Part shown: one piece after another, positions 13,001 through 32,249 of the stretch | How positions within the stretch are numbered: the stretch's first letter is position 1 | How the letters are laid out: every line of letters begins with the position of its first letter | Source of the DNA: Bugulina stolonifera | Lineage: Eukaryota; Bryozoa; Gymnolaemata; Cheilostomatida; Bugulidae | NCBI GenBank assembly: GCA_935421135.1 | Contig: OW285189.1 | Location: 13,351,072-13,415,071 of the forward strand | Reading direction: 5' to 3' | DNA length: 64,000 nucleotides | Notes under the pieces: generated by a model | Seen by the model: only the letters and a program-made list of their open reading frames with translations | Databases searched by the model: none | What the model was told of the DNA's origin: nothing | Translations under genes and position numbers: made by a program

Positions 13001-16000
13001 TCTCTCCAGGAATAATCAACAACTAGTAAATATTTATTTCTATTTACCAACCTAGCCTGTATTCTCAGCTGCCCCACCCAACCCCCAGCAAACCAACCCT
13101 TGGGCCTAGTTCTAAAACACATCCGCCACTCAGCAACTTTTTTGTGGAAGATTTGCATCTAGACTGCCTCATCAAACCCTCACCAAAATCCAATCAAGAA
13201 TGGTAATTGTAGTTGTCCATAATAAAAGGTTATCGTAATCTGTAAATTGTTGAAGTATTTGAGGGCACTAGATGCACATGTATTGGTATTGGTAAAAACC
13301 CGAGGTCAACATGTCACACGGGTTAAAGTTAAACTAATGGTATTACACACTGATTTAAACGTACAAGGTGTTCGTTTGTGGGGCTTCTCTTTGACGCCAA
13401 CTAGGAAAGCTTAAAATTGCGACCCCACTCTTGACCTCACTGCCAACACCAGATAGCTGGGAGCCTCCATGATGGTCATGGTACATATCTCTGTAACCTT
13501 CGACATCTGGAATGTTTGTCCTCCTCCATTTACCACGATCCCCTCTTTCAGAGCTACTATCACTGAAAGTATAATGTCATATAACTGTATTATATCAACA
13601 ATCAGATATACTCAACAGCTGGTTATCAAAATACTATGTAGGCCTTACAATGTATTTTAGCTGGTTCTTGTTTTATAACAATCGTTTTATTCCAGAGCAT
13701 AAGATAAACACACTTCTTTATACAGCATAGCATACATATTACGATTGCTGGCCACATTATGGCCAATGTAAACATTTCACCTTTATTTTTCTTCATTTGT
13801 TTGTCTTTAACCATTTGACAAAAGTTAAGGCTGTTGTCTACAGTAAATAGTGTCTACAGTAAATAGTGTCTACAGTAAATAGTGTCTACAGTAAATAGTG
13901 TCTACAGTAAATAGTGTCTACAGTAAATAGTGTCTACAGTAAATAGTGTCTACAGTAAATAGTGTCTACAGTAAATAGTGTCTACAGTAAATAGTGTCTA
14001 CAGTAAATAGTGTCTACAGTAAATAGTGTCTACAGTAAATAGTGTCTACAGTAAATAGTGTCTACAGTAAATAGTGTCTACAGTAAATAGTGTCTACAGT
14101 AAATAGTGTCTACAGTAAATAGTGTCTACAGTAAATAGTGTCTACAGTAAATAGTGTCTACAGTAAATAGTGCCTACAGTAAATAGTGTCTACAGTAAAT
14201 AGTGTCTACAGTAAATAGTGTCTACAGTAAATAGTGTCTACAGTAAATAGTGTCTACAGTAAATAGTGTCTACAGTAAATAGTGTCTACAGTAAATAGTG
14301 TCTACAGTAGATAGTGTCTACAGTAAATAGTGTCTACAGTAAATAGTGTCTACAGTAAATAGTGTCTACAGTAAATAGTGTCTACAGTAAATAGTGTCTA
14401 CAGTAAATAGTGTCTACAGTAAATAGTGTCTACAGTAAATAGTGTCTACAGTAAATAGTGTCTACAGTAAATAGTGTCTACAGTAAATAGTGTCTACAGT
14501 AAATAGTGTCTACAGTAAATAGTGTCTACAGTAAATAGTGTCTACAGTAAATAGTGTCTACAGTAAATAGTGTCTACAGTAAATAGTGTCTACAGTAAAT
14601 AGTGTCTACAGTAAATAGTGTCTACAGTAAATAGTGCAAGGTGTGGTTTGTTATTTTACTGCTTTGTGTAAATGAACTCTTTTGTGGCTGCATCAATTGC
14701 AGGGCAGGAACTAGCTAGCTTTAACAAAAGGGAATAAATAATTCTTGGTTAATACCAAGAATTTTTTTTATATTTTAAGGAACTTTGGAACTAGGGACTT
14801 CTACATAAATCATATATTGTTCTAGCAGCTAAGATAATATAAGCTAAGCTAAGCTAAGATAATATACAAATGAATATTCAGATTAACGCTAGATCACTGT
14901 TGTACCAACACGCAAGAGCCGATGCTTTACAAATCAGCAAACCTTACAGACCTTGTTGAAACAGAACTGCCTGCAGATTCTGTGAAAAATCCATAATTGG
15001 CAAAGCCGCCACTTGGCCGTCTTCTGTGGTAACTTTGTGGTACTCTAGAAGCTGTGCCTGGCACACGAGTTCCAGTATAACTCCATTCTGGTGTAAATGC
15101 TTTCGGGAAATATTTACTGGGATCCTGTCCTGTGTCTAAAAATTTTACTTCGCTACTAGCTTCGCTGTCTTTGTACCTTGGTCTCTTCAAAAATAAAGAT
15201 GTATGTTTAAGAATAGAGAGTAAGATAGCCCTATTTACCAAGAGGTATCAATTTCAAACTTCTACAATTGCACCAAATAACTCAAGTGCTATCAAGCTTT
15301 TTTATTTGAGATACATCATACTGGGGAGCATGTGCCTTACATTGTAAATGAGATGATATCTACTGTCTAATTGCTCACTAGTCACATTGTGGGTTACTAT
15401 TATATAGAATATTATTAGCTCATACAGTCTATGCAAAAGTGCCTAAAATTATACTTATTAGTTTGCTGTTGGCTGCAGTCAAACCAGTGTACTAAACAGC
15501 CATTGATTCCGATTTACAATACACAAATAATTATTGTGCATTTACAAACTGACCTGACCACTCAATTACATGATGAGAAAATGTGCTCATCTGCTATATT
15601 ATTATATCAATCTCTCTGATGTTCACAGTAACTGTACAGGGCTTTGCTTTTCCGAAACTAAATTTGTCTGCACACTGTTTTCCAAACTTAGATGAATGAA
15701 GCAAGAAAATGTTGTGTAGCTCAAGCCATAGACTAAATACTTTTTGCACTGGATGTTTCTTTGTTTGTAATTCATCTAATCCATTTTTATCAAGATTTTA
15801 CTGCCATGTTATTAGTTAATATTTACTCCCTCGCACTCCAGGTATATGACCTGGGACCACACTAAAGATTTCTCAAACAATATATCTCTCTAGTATTGGT
15901 AACTGCAATAATTCACTTCAAGTTAGTAGCTATAATCTTATTCTACATATTGTATAAGTAACGTAATTATTAGCAACGAATACTCAGTAGAGGGAAATAG

Positions 16001-16196
16001 AAGCTTTTTGAAGAGAAGCCAATGTTGTCAACACAGTCACCAGACCAAATGCAAAAATAACAATACCACCTAATAGAACCAAACAGACATTCTGAGAATA
16101 TTCACAATAAATTATCATTAAGAAAATAGTATTCTGCATCAATAACCAATATTTAAGATTTTCACAAATTGTACTTACATCACGTCTGTAATCCAT
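1030..16196 (-). CDS. Type II membrane SEA-domain mucin-like protein (3' end beyond window)
   Basis: A probable cell-surface mucin-like glycoprotein. Exons: 16,196-16,179; 15,184-14,952; 13,562-13,441; 12,794-12,618; 12,449-12,331; 9,422-9,352; 8,292-8,135; 7,553-7,257; 6,939-6,768; 5,128-4,965; 4,746-1,030. Reading phase agrees at all ten junctions, giving 1,749 codons before the chain leaves through a donor at 1,030. There is no signal peptide. A basic, Ser-rich cytoplasmic part (about 1-156) precedes one membrane helix (about 157-180), then SEA domain 1 (about 188-300) with the motif GSIIV, a Thr/Gln/Pro linker (301-399), SEA domain 2 (about 400-515) with GSIVV, and a Thr/Ser/Glu repeat region of over 1,200 residues. 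GSIIV and GSIVV fit the G-S self-cleavage site known in SEA domains such as that of MUC1. The first exon codes only six residues (MDYRRD) and is the least certain part. Adhesion or protective-coat function is inference. Confidence 0.75.
1050..4500 (-). repeat. Coding minisatellite, 102-bp unit, about 34 copies
   Basis: The unit encodes 34 residues, including TTTSEEEPTESTTFSEASST and QLTTDDRTTTEGDV. Copies differ by scattered substitutions (E/D after PT, L/P after Q, V/A/G at the end) and keep one frame without any indel. The array is dense in Thr and Ser, as expected for O-glycosylation, and rich in Glu/Asp, so it would be strongly acidic. The opposite strand is also open for 1,219 codons, a by-product of the repeat composition. 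Confidence 0.95.
7290..7530 (-). repeat. Thr-rich short-period coding repeat between the SEA domains
   Basis: Within the 7,553-7,257 exon the minus strand encodes a run of short units of the type TTSQPTTSQP and TTTQPTTTQP, about 70 residues, linking the two SEA domains. It is likely O-glycosylated. The 15-bp periodicity makes length variation between alleles likely. Confidence 0.8.
13835..14634. repeat. Intronic minisatellite, 16-bp unit TGTCTACAGTAAATAG x 50
   Basis: Fifty uninterrupted copies of the 16-bp unit TGTCTACAGTAAATAG occupy exactly 800 bp, with only two substitutions that I can see (a C near 14,172 and a G near 14,310). There are no spacers, so it is not a CRISPR array. It lies in the intron between the second and third coding exons of the SEA/mucin gene. 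Confidence 0.97.
15984..16091 (-). other. Possible alternative exon encoding a membrane segment and a stop
   Basis: A clear acceptor (ttctcag) at 16,092 opens a frame in phase with the first coding exon (MDYRRD, 16,196-16,179). Joined, the product would be 41 residues: MDYRRD, then NVCLVLLGGIVIFAFG and on through one hydrophobic helix, ending in TGA at 15,984. It could be a truncating cassette exon of the SEA/mucin gene, or the second exon of an independent small membrane protein. I cannot match it to a known family. Confidence 0.4.
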
Positions 16197-16740
16197 AGTT
16201 TGTGTTATGTACCACAGAGACTCAGAAACGGACGATACTCCACTACATGATATTATTTCTTATCGTCGTTAGATTTATATATTTATTATCTCTAATTTAG
16301 TCAGTAGAAGTAATACATCCACAAAAACTGATTCCCCTAAAATTCAATTCCTGAAATGATTGAAAGTGCGGTTATCCAATAGTCGAGATAGAGTATAAGA
16401 AACCACACCTTATGTGAACCTTCAGCCAAGCAGCAACTGCATACAATGCTTTCTCCTATACAATAGAAAATACTTTTGCAAATAGACGTTACATTGTAGG
16501 AGTTCTGATTGTTCAAGAAGTATTATAGTATTATACAAATATAGCCTAAGCTCTTTATGTTATTCTATATCGAATTTAGATAGCCCATTGTTCATCTCTT
16601 GTACGTCATTTGCTGCTTGCTGTGACAGGCATACTAAAGATTCCCCTCCAATGATGAACTGCCCAGCCAGAGTTGGTACATGTATTTGTTACACAACTTT
16701 TATACATGTTAAGGGGTTTGGCCATTTGGTTTATATATAT

Positions 16741-17043
16741 ATGATGTATTTTTAGCAAGGAATTTATTTTTGAGCAGTCAGAGACTTGTTTGAAATCCAT
16801 GAAAATACCAGTTGCTGACTGGGGTTTGAACCTGGGCCTCTACAGCACCTAATCGCCTAGCACAGTGAACAGAACATGCTACCCACTACACCAGCCCTGC
16901 TGAGCTGGTGTAGTGGGTAGCATGTTCTGTTCACTGTGCTAGGTGATTAGGTGCTGTAGAGGCCCAGGTTCAAACCCCAGTCAGGGACTGGTATTTTCAT
17001 GGATTTGAAACAAAAATAAGTTCTTTGCTAAAAATACATGATA
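16741..17043. repeat. Head-to-head pair of tRNA-derived SINE-like units (large palindrome)
   Basis: About 150 bp is followed by its near-exact reverse complement, meeting near 16,897. The right arm starts with a tRNA-like head: an A-box-like segment (TGGTGTAGTGGGTAGCAT) and, about 45 bp on, a B-box-like segment (GGTTCAAACCCC). Both arms end in a shared tail containing GGTATTTTCATGG. Either strand could give a Pol III transcript, and the whole could fold back as a long hairpin. A decayed relative lies near 17,800-17,930. Confidence 0.7.
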
Positions 17044-17799
17044 ACTTTTATACATGTATAATCTTTGTAGGTCAATCTACATGTAAGTGTACATGACTTG
17101 TAGTCCACATAAAATATTGATTATACATGTTTTGGTGTTTTCATCTACAATTGTATGTTCAAATTGAATCCAACTGGCACTACTATAATCTGACACATTG
17201 TGAAAGACATTAAATTTTGATTCTTTGTAAAGTCTTGCAGCACTTGAACTATTTGAAACAAGGCGTTAGGGCTATGTGTATGTTCACACAACTGTTGTTT
17301 TATAATTTTTATAGTGGAATTTGCAAGTTTACAATACATATAATAAATTTACAAATTTACATGATTTAATAACATGTAATACACATCTTATAACCAATAG
17401 GTGTAATAATATCATCTAAAAAGTTCAGTCATACAGTGTATTACTAAATAATGGACAATGTCATAGCGGAGACTCATGGCCTCAAATATGTGATGGAATG
17501 GAATACCCTGTTAGACTGTTCAGAGTCTTCCTTAATGATATGGAATCGTAGAATTCAGGAGCATGCCTGGTAACTTGTGTTACTATTAGTATTAGAAGTT
17601 ACTTGTCACATATAGAGTCTGAATGACCTACGTCTACATATTGAAGAATGACAAGCAAAACCAGTTATATAGTGTAATAGTGATGCTTTTCTTTTTACCT
17701 AATGAAATCATTAGCTTGACTGACCCCTGGCTAACCCATCTATAGCAAGGTGACTATGATAAAGGAGTGTCTGTGTGCACTTGTTCAGTACACCAGTGT

Positions 17800-17930
17800 A
17801 CTGCCCACCAGTGGTCGATGTGACTGTCTATGGAAGCCGATTAGGTGCAACCAAGTCGTTGGTTGAAACCCCAGTCAGTGTAGGGCTATTTTAACAGAAT
17901 TCATATTGATGGGAATCCTTAGCTACTCCC
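17800..17930 (+). repeat. Decayed copy of the tRNA-like SINE
   Basis: It shares GATTAGGTGC and the B-box-like GGTTGAAACCCCAGTCAG with the palindromic SINE at 16.9 kb, but its head is heavily diverged. No other structure is evident between about 17,050 and 18,100. Confidence 0.4.
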
Positions 17931-18169
17931 AAATAAATTTCCTTGCAATAGTATACATGTACATGTATATAAAATATTTGGCCAAAACACATGCTATGCA
18001 TAACCTACACCTACAGCTGTTTTCACATCCTTAATGAGACTGAATAGTACTTGTGTAGGAGTTGAACAGCAAATTATAAAGGACACTTTCACATACATGT
18101 ATATAAGCTATATACATATATATGCATAACACATAATATTATGTATATGCATATTATATATGTATATCT

Positions 18170-18360
18170 ATACAAAGTCATGTACATATAAAGACGCAGC
18201 AGTTTTCTGTTTAGTTCAGTTGCTAATTGGATTGCTCTACAGTTAATTACGTCTATCTTCTTATATGCTCTGCATTCTTGTTAGAAACCTTTGGACTACG
18301 TAGGAGTCTCCCAGCCTAGTTCTCTGTGGAACTGAGTGTCAGAAGCAGGGGTCGGTCCTA
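18170..18360 (+). mobile_element. Possible LTR fragment with TATA box and primer-site-like sequence
   Basis: A TATA-like element (ACATATAAAGACGC) is followed about 145 bp later by GTGTCAGAAGCAGGGG, which resembles the start of an internal region just after an LTR. No coding remnant follows and no paired LTR was found, so this is a weak call. Confidence 0.25.
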
Positions 18361-18661
18361 TGTATATATAAGGATGTGCGTGATAGGAGCACATCGGACT
18401 TATTGGTCAAATTGTATTAGGGCCTGAGGGCTTTATAGATTGATTTCAGTGCATTTGGTGGGTCGGGCTGTACATTACCCACAGTCAAACATTACAATTT
18501 CAAATGAAAAAGGCCTCCCTGTGCCACCCTATATTTGTCATATCTTTACAGAGCAGCGTTTCTCACACTGTCTGATGGGAGGGAAGATACATTATTACAC
18601 ATACAGCATGCACAATAACATTTGGAGACTAAAATTATTACCAAGAAAAATTCCTAGATAA

Positions 18662-20040
18662 ATGCTTTCCAATGACCACCTCGCAATTGAGCATTTTGTA
18701 TTTCTGTACTTGGAAGCAATATTAAATTCCCCAAAGTGTATATTCTATTACATGTTATAGAAACCAGTACAAATGACACTAGACACTGACACTAGATTAG
18801 GGTCAGGTTAACTGACTGACTAATAGGCGGGAATCTCATCGTGTGTTAATAATATGTAGGCATGTTATTATACAATATAATATATTCACTTGGTGATCAT
18901 CAGATAAGTTAATTCCATTCATCTGATGAGTTGATGAGATGAGCGTCAAGTCAACGCCCAGTAAAATTGCTCAATGATCACACCCACATCACACAAAAGT
19001 TTATATAAATTTATAAACATGCCTTTACGAATTGGAATTTCATTTTTAAACGAGTCATATTCTATAATCCGTTTGGAAAATATTTCATCATAAATATAAT
19101 TTGACTTTCAAATTAAACACATGGTTGATGCATATGACTTTGTACTACTATCCATTGTACTAAACCGAACTCACGAGTGCTCGTATTTTTTCTGAGAAAA
19201 ACAGAAATTGAGAGAAAACAACTACTATTTATGACCAATAGCTTATGAGTGCTCATGACTGAACTACCTGTACTAAAAAAGAGAACATTACCTTTACTAG
19301 TTACTGGTACATGTACCTGTGCTATTTAGTGATCAATCAAGTACATGGTTGTTTGTACAGCTACTAATGTAATTGTGTATATAATGTTATTGTTCAATCA
19401 TAGGCATAGCACAAAAGCAGTTGTAGTCGATCAATATCAAATTCTCAGCCACCGCCCAAAATTTCTACATCACATTGTATGATAATCACATTGTATGATA
19501 ATCGTATTGTATGGTACTCAAATTAATTATGTATTATTGGTCAATTATACAATGTCCACTGTACAATAGACATGATTTAAAATCTATAACTTGATAATGT
19601 AACTTATAAATCATGTTGTTGAGATTTTATAACATTTCTTACTCCTTGATTTAATGTACCAAAAGATTTGATTTTGCAAATAATCTAGATAATTATTTGA
19701 ATTTAAAACTACCATATACTAAACCATTAAAAACATAAAATTATATATAAATTCTACAAAATATAAATAAAATATATTTGATTTCTATACTGCAACTCTC
19801 TACAGTATAACTACAAACTGATTGTGACAAAGTTCATGTATATGTATAACTTGTTATCCAAACCAAATGTATGATTATTTACCTGTGCAATGAAAATAAT
19901 TTTTGATGCCACATTTGATTGATAGGAAAATAGTTTTGATTCCAGCTATAGATTATTACTAAATAGAAACAAATAAAACTCATAAATATAAACAGCAGTA
20001 AAAGTTTTGTTCATAGGAAAGAAAAAAAGGTTGTATTATA
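18662..20040. other. AT-rich intergenic stretch, nothing recognised
   Basis: Between the SEA/mucin gene and the 3' end of macroH2A the sequence is AT-rich with only short open frames. No exon, RNA gene or ordered repeat is visible. Confidence 0.5.
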
Positions 20041-28202
<8,162 letters not shown>

Positions 28203-28500
28203 CACTAAAATTTATTTTTAAAGCATCATTGGGTGTCACCTAAAGTCATATGTAAGCTTTAATTCTGGCAGGTTTTTAAATTTCCATATTTAGCAACAAA
28301 GATATTAGAATTGAAAGTATGGCATAAGCATCTTGATTGACTAGACCAATCTTCCCCAGTAAACATGAGAACAACCATTACAAAACACCAACTCAATGCT
28401 ATTAAAAACATTTTTCAGTAATGCCTACACCTATATGACATGTAAATAGTCTACTTACCTTAAGTTGTGTGTGATTTAGAGATCGATCTAACTTCTACAA
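28203..28500 (-). promoter_or_regulatory. 5' non-coding exon of macroH2A
   Basis: A strong splice donor (minus-strand AAG|GTAAGT, exon edge at 28,459) lies upstream of the coding start, and a good acceptor (TTTTAG) sits two bases before the ATG. This indicates a leader exon ending at 28,459 joined to the first coding exon at 28,204. The true transcription start is not visible. Confidence 0.6.
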
Positions 28501-30991
28501 ATATAAAATACCAATACCACTAAGTCAGTCGTCTGTGCATTGAATAACACAAATCAAAACCTTACTACATTTTGATGAATTACCACAAAAACTTATACTA
28601 TACATACTATATTATAGTATTTACTAATATTTCTTTGCATTATTTATAGAAAAATCGTATTTGCATTGACTAACTCTTGTTCATTAAAAAAGTATAATTT
28701 ACCATTTTATGTGGCGCAGTGCGTGAATGAACAGTTATCATATTCATTTTAATTAACTGAGAAAATATATTTAAATCATATATTTTATATTTTAACCTTT
28801 TGTCATAAGACCATATTAATATTTTATTATCAAATAATTATCATTTCTGTCTACAATTTAATCATACTTCATTTATAATAATATTATATGATTATGCATT
28901 CACAGGGAACCTTGGTTCAGAATATTCATATTCATATTGAATTATTGTGTTCAATGCACATCATTTGCCGAATAGAATTATTGCCGTGCTCACATAGTTT
29001 ACTTTTAGTTACACGCTTGTCAGTTAAATGTATTGCTTTGTGCTAGTTGTTATACTTACCTAGGCTGTTTTGGACTTTCACAGGCAGCTTCACAGCACAA
29101 AAACCAAATTTCACACAGAATGTGAAGGTTAGTCTGAGTTGTTTATGCAGCACGCGTATAATAGCAACAGGACAGCGCAGTAGTATATATTGTAGAGCGT
29201 CTTTAAGATCACAACCACAATTTGACCCCTAAACAATGTTGCTGGACATACGCCGTTGCCAGGGTAACAACAATACTTCAATGCCTCAACATGCTCTGTA
29301 GTTATCCAACCTCTTTATACTTTGTACATTATCACTCTATGTGAGTGCTGCTGCTGCATTATTTAAAAGATAGAAGACAAGCTCCATTTTAATTCTGCTC
29401 ATTGTTTCTTACAAATAGTATCTCAGTTTCATCAAATAGTGTTGTGGATGTGTCCCAGACGGCCCAAGGTCTGTACACAAGCCACAGACGACTTGTAGGT
29501 GCAGATGCAGAGAACGGCTACCTAGCCAAAAAAACCTCTCTAGCGTATGTTCAAAGTGTAATGCTCAAGTATCAATTGATCAACGCATCAATATAACTCA
29601 TAGAATATATAAGTGTATGTATGATGTATTGAGTGATCTTGAGGGCACGAAGGCATACAAGAGATTGCAAAGTACAACAAGAATCAGGCTCCTTATATAG
29701 CTGAAGGAGACAAAGGAAATACTAGACAAAGAAAACCACTAGTTCCGGCGTTGGCCGTTTACATTAGTAAGTCGTTTACACAAGGTCGTTCAAATAACAA
29801 TAAGGCCGTTCATGATGGAGACGGCTAGTATGGTAGACTATTATATAATAACATAAAGGGCTCGACGGCCTTAAGGGTCGTCGGCTAGCAAACGGACTGG
29901 GGTCGTCCATTACAATAGCAGTCACTGCTCAGCCAAGCTCTAACCTACACCCTCCCTATTTTTAGAACTTTGTGGTTTTCTTAGAAGCACTTTATGAACC
30001 TAAAGAAATATACATGCTCATACAAAATGTATACACATTTTATCTTTATACAATGTCAAATTAGTAGCATAAATTCAACCTGGCGGTTATGAATAGGCTA
30101 GACATTGAAGGTAGAAAATAGTAAAATACTGTCTGTGTCTGTCCATAAAACCATCCACGTCAGCCAGGTAGCTTTTATGTAGAGTGTGCACCAACTACAG
30201 ACAACAATATTATGGTAGCTTTGTTTGCTGCACATGTACACAACCAGCTATTATAATGCTATTCAGATCCTAAAATTTCAACACAAATGCATGAATGCTG
30301 GTTTAGCTACAGGCAGCTTGTCTATGAAAAGTTATTCTTGGATTCGTAGTTATTCGCATCATGTAGTTGTAGGTAATGTCTAATGTAGGAATGCAACTGC
30401 TAGAGTAGAGTAGATGGACGAAGTTGTGCTTCAATAAAATTAGTTGCCAAGTTGTATTTATCGTAGGGACTGAAATTTACACTTGAACATAAATACCAAA
30501 CATATTCAGAGTTATAGATTATATTTTATGAATGGATTAAAAATAGTTTATTATAAGCTAAATTTAACATAATATTATCATTTATAATCAATTATATTAT
30601 AAGCAAACCAAAATTCATAAATATAGTAATGTAAGGATAAACTACTACATCGGGTATCAATTGGATCTCGGTACCTGTTACCATGCAATACCATATCATA
30701 TAATTATCTTAGTGATATTTAACAGGCTAGAGAGAGATACTGCTTGCTGCCTGTAGATAATCCATTGTCACTTGCAACATCATAATATGAAAGTTGAGAA
30801 ACTGAGCAGAAGTGGTAGGCATCGTCATCGTTGCTGTAGGGCGTAACAGTTACAGTAATGGTTTACACGTTTATGTGATGCCACATGCAATATTCTACTC
30901 TCAAGTACATGTATATATAAGAAGATATGACAATTCAAGTTGGCATAAATTGTCAGAGTAATCGTACGTTACTAGTAGAGAAATAAGTTAG
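28501..30991. other. Intergenic region upstream of macroH2A
   Basis: Mostly AT-rich. A perfect RFX X-box-like site lies at 29,255-29,268, and a strong minus-strand donor (CCTAG|GTAAGT) at about 29,061 could end a further non-coding first exon of macroH2A. A plus-strand open segment at 29,402-29,596 has weak exon character. A CG-rich patch at about 29,740-29,920 with repeated GGCCGTT/GGTCGT motifs may be a decayed repeat. No gene is certain. Confidence 0.4.
29255..29268 (+). promoter_or_regulatory. RFX X-box motif
   Basis: GTTGCC-AG-GGTAAC matches the X-box consensus GTNRCC(0-3)RGYAAC at every position. RFX factors use such sites in ciliary and some other promoters. It lies about 1.07 kb upstream of the macroH2A start codon, and the gene it serves is not established. 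Confidence 0.5.
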
Positions 30992-30997
30992 TATTAG
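30992..30997. repeat. Left target-site duplication, TATTAG
   Basis: TATTAG immediately precedes the left end of the 9.5-kb element. The identical hexamer follows the right end at 40,504-40,509. A 6-bp duplication is characteristic of Polinton/Maverick integration. Confidence 0.85.
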
Positions 30998-31368
30998 AGT
31001 AGTATAGTCAGTGCACTTCTAGACAGACACGCACTCATTGACCCCTGTTTTCAACCAATCACAAGCCGGTATTTCCGATTTCAACCAATCACAGAAGAGC
31101 ACAAAAATTTTGCACACGACCTTGCCAAGGTCACCCCAAAATCCCCCCTTCTGATTGGTCGAAAAAACATTTGCACACTTGACCCCGAACCCGGCCACGA
31201 CCCCTTCCCTTCCTCCTTCCCACCCTCCTCCCCTCCCCCTCCCCCACCTCCCACTCCTCCCTCCTCCCCGCCACCGCCCTCGTCCCGTCCGCGCCACCGC
31301 CGTCGCCGCCGCCGCCACCGCCGCCCTCACCACCGCCGCCGCCGCCGCCACCACCACCGCCCTCACCA

Positions 31369-31399
<31 letters not shown>

Positions 31400-32232
31400 C
31401 GCCACCACCACCACCGCCGCCACCACCACCACCGCCACCGCCGCCGCCGCCGCCACCACCACCACCACCGCCGCCGCCGCCGCCGCCGCCATCACCGTCA
31501 TCACCGCCACCCCTCCTCCGCCGCCGCCCACCCTCCCCACCCCGCAACCCCCACTCACCCGAACGACCAATCGTTTGAGGCGGTCAAGCCGCGTCCGCCC
31601 ACGTTGCGTGCGGCGCCGACCGTACACGTGGAGGCGACACCGGTGCCCCGTATCCACCGGGCCAAGCGACTAGGCAGCGGCCCGCCGCTTCTCCCGAGCC
31701 CTCCACTCGAAAAGCTTGTGATCTAAACGAGCGAATTCGGCTGCGCTTCTTCGCCTATAACTCTCATTAGCGATAAGAAGAAGTACTACGGAAGGGATGG
31801 TTTATGATGTGCATCGCATTGTTAATAAAGAAATGTGTAAAGTCTTGGCTATAAATACACTGATGGGAAGAAGGGTTGGTTCTATGATATACATTGTATT
31901 GACAATAAAGAAACGTGTGCATGTGTTAAGTCAGCATATATAATACATTAAATAAACTTTCCGCAATGGTGACAATAGAATGAATAAAAGATTGTGTACA
32001 CGTGTTAAAACACAATTGAAAGAATAAAAGACACATATTTAAAAGAGTATGTCATATCTGTTATTAGCAAGAAAGTCTGTGTACATGTGTTAAGACAGTG
32101 TATATTATACATTAGATAAACTTTTCACAATGGTAGCAATAGAATAAATAAAAGGTTGTGTGCATGTGTTAAGTCAGCATTATGTAATATATTAAATAAA
32201 CTTCACAATAGTAGCAATAGAATAAATAAAAG
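30998..32232. repeat. Left terminal inverted repeat, about 1.2 kb
   Basis: The outer 180 bp holds three CCAAT-type motifs (near 31,053, 31,086 and 31,152). A GC-rich block follows (about 31,180-31,720), largely a run of CCG and CCA triplets in an otherwise AT-rich genome. The inner 450 bp consists of degenerate units of roughly 75-90 bp containing GTGCATGTGTTAAGTCAGCA and AATAGAATAAATAAAAG. It reaches to within about 20 bp of the stop codon of the IkB-like gene. The long open frames in the GC-rich block encode only Ala/Pro/Thr or Gly runs and are not treated as genes. Confidence 0.9.
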
Positions 32233-32249
32233 AGGGGTTTAGGTACTTA

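Noticed and set aside
13835..14634. CRISPR array
   Set aside because: The 16-bp units are directly adjacent with no unique spacers, and the window is eukaryotic.
29402..29596. Small plus-strand protein-coding exon
   Set aside because: The 64-codon frame has an acceptor-like start but no clear donor in phase, no neighbouring exon and no recognised motif.
31019..31673. Long overlapping open frames on both strands of the GC-rich element end (and the same at 39,828-40,482)
   Set aside because: They translate to runs of Ala, Val, Gly, Pro or Thr from a triplet repeat, occur in several frames at once and lack splice or codon evidence.
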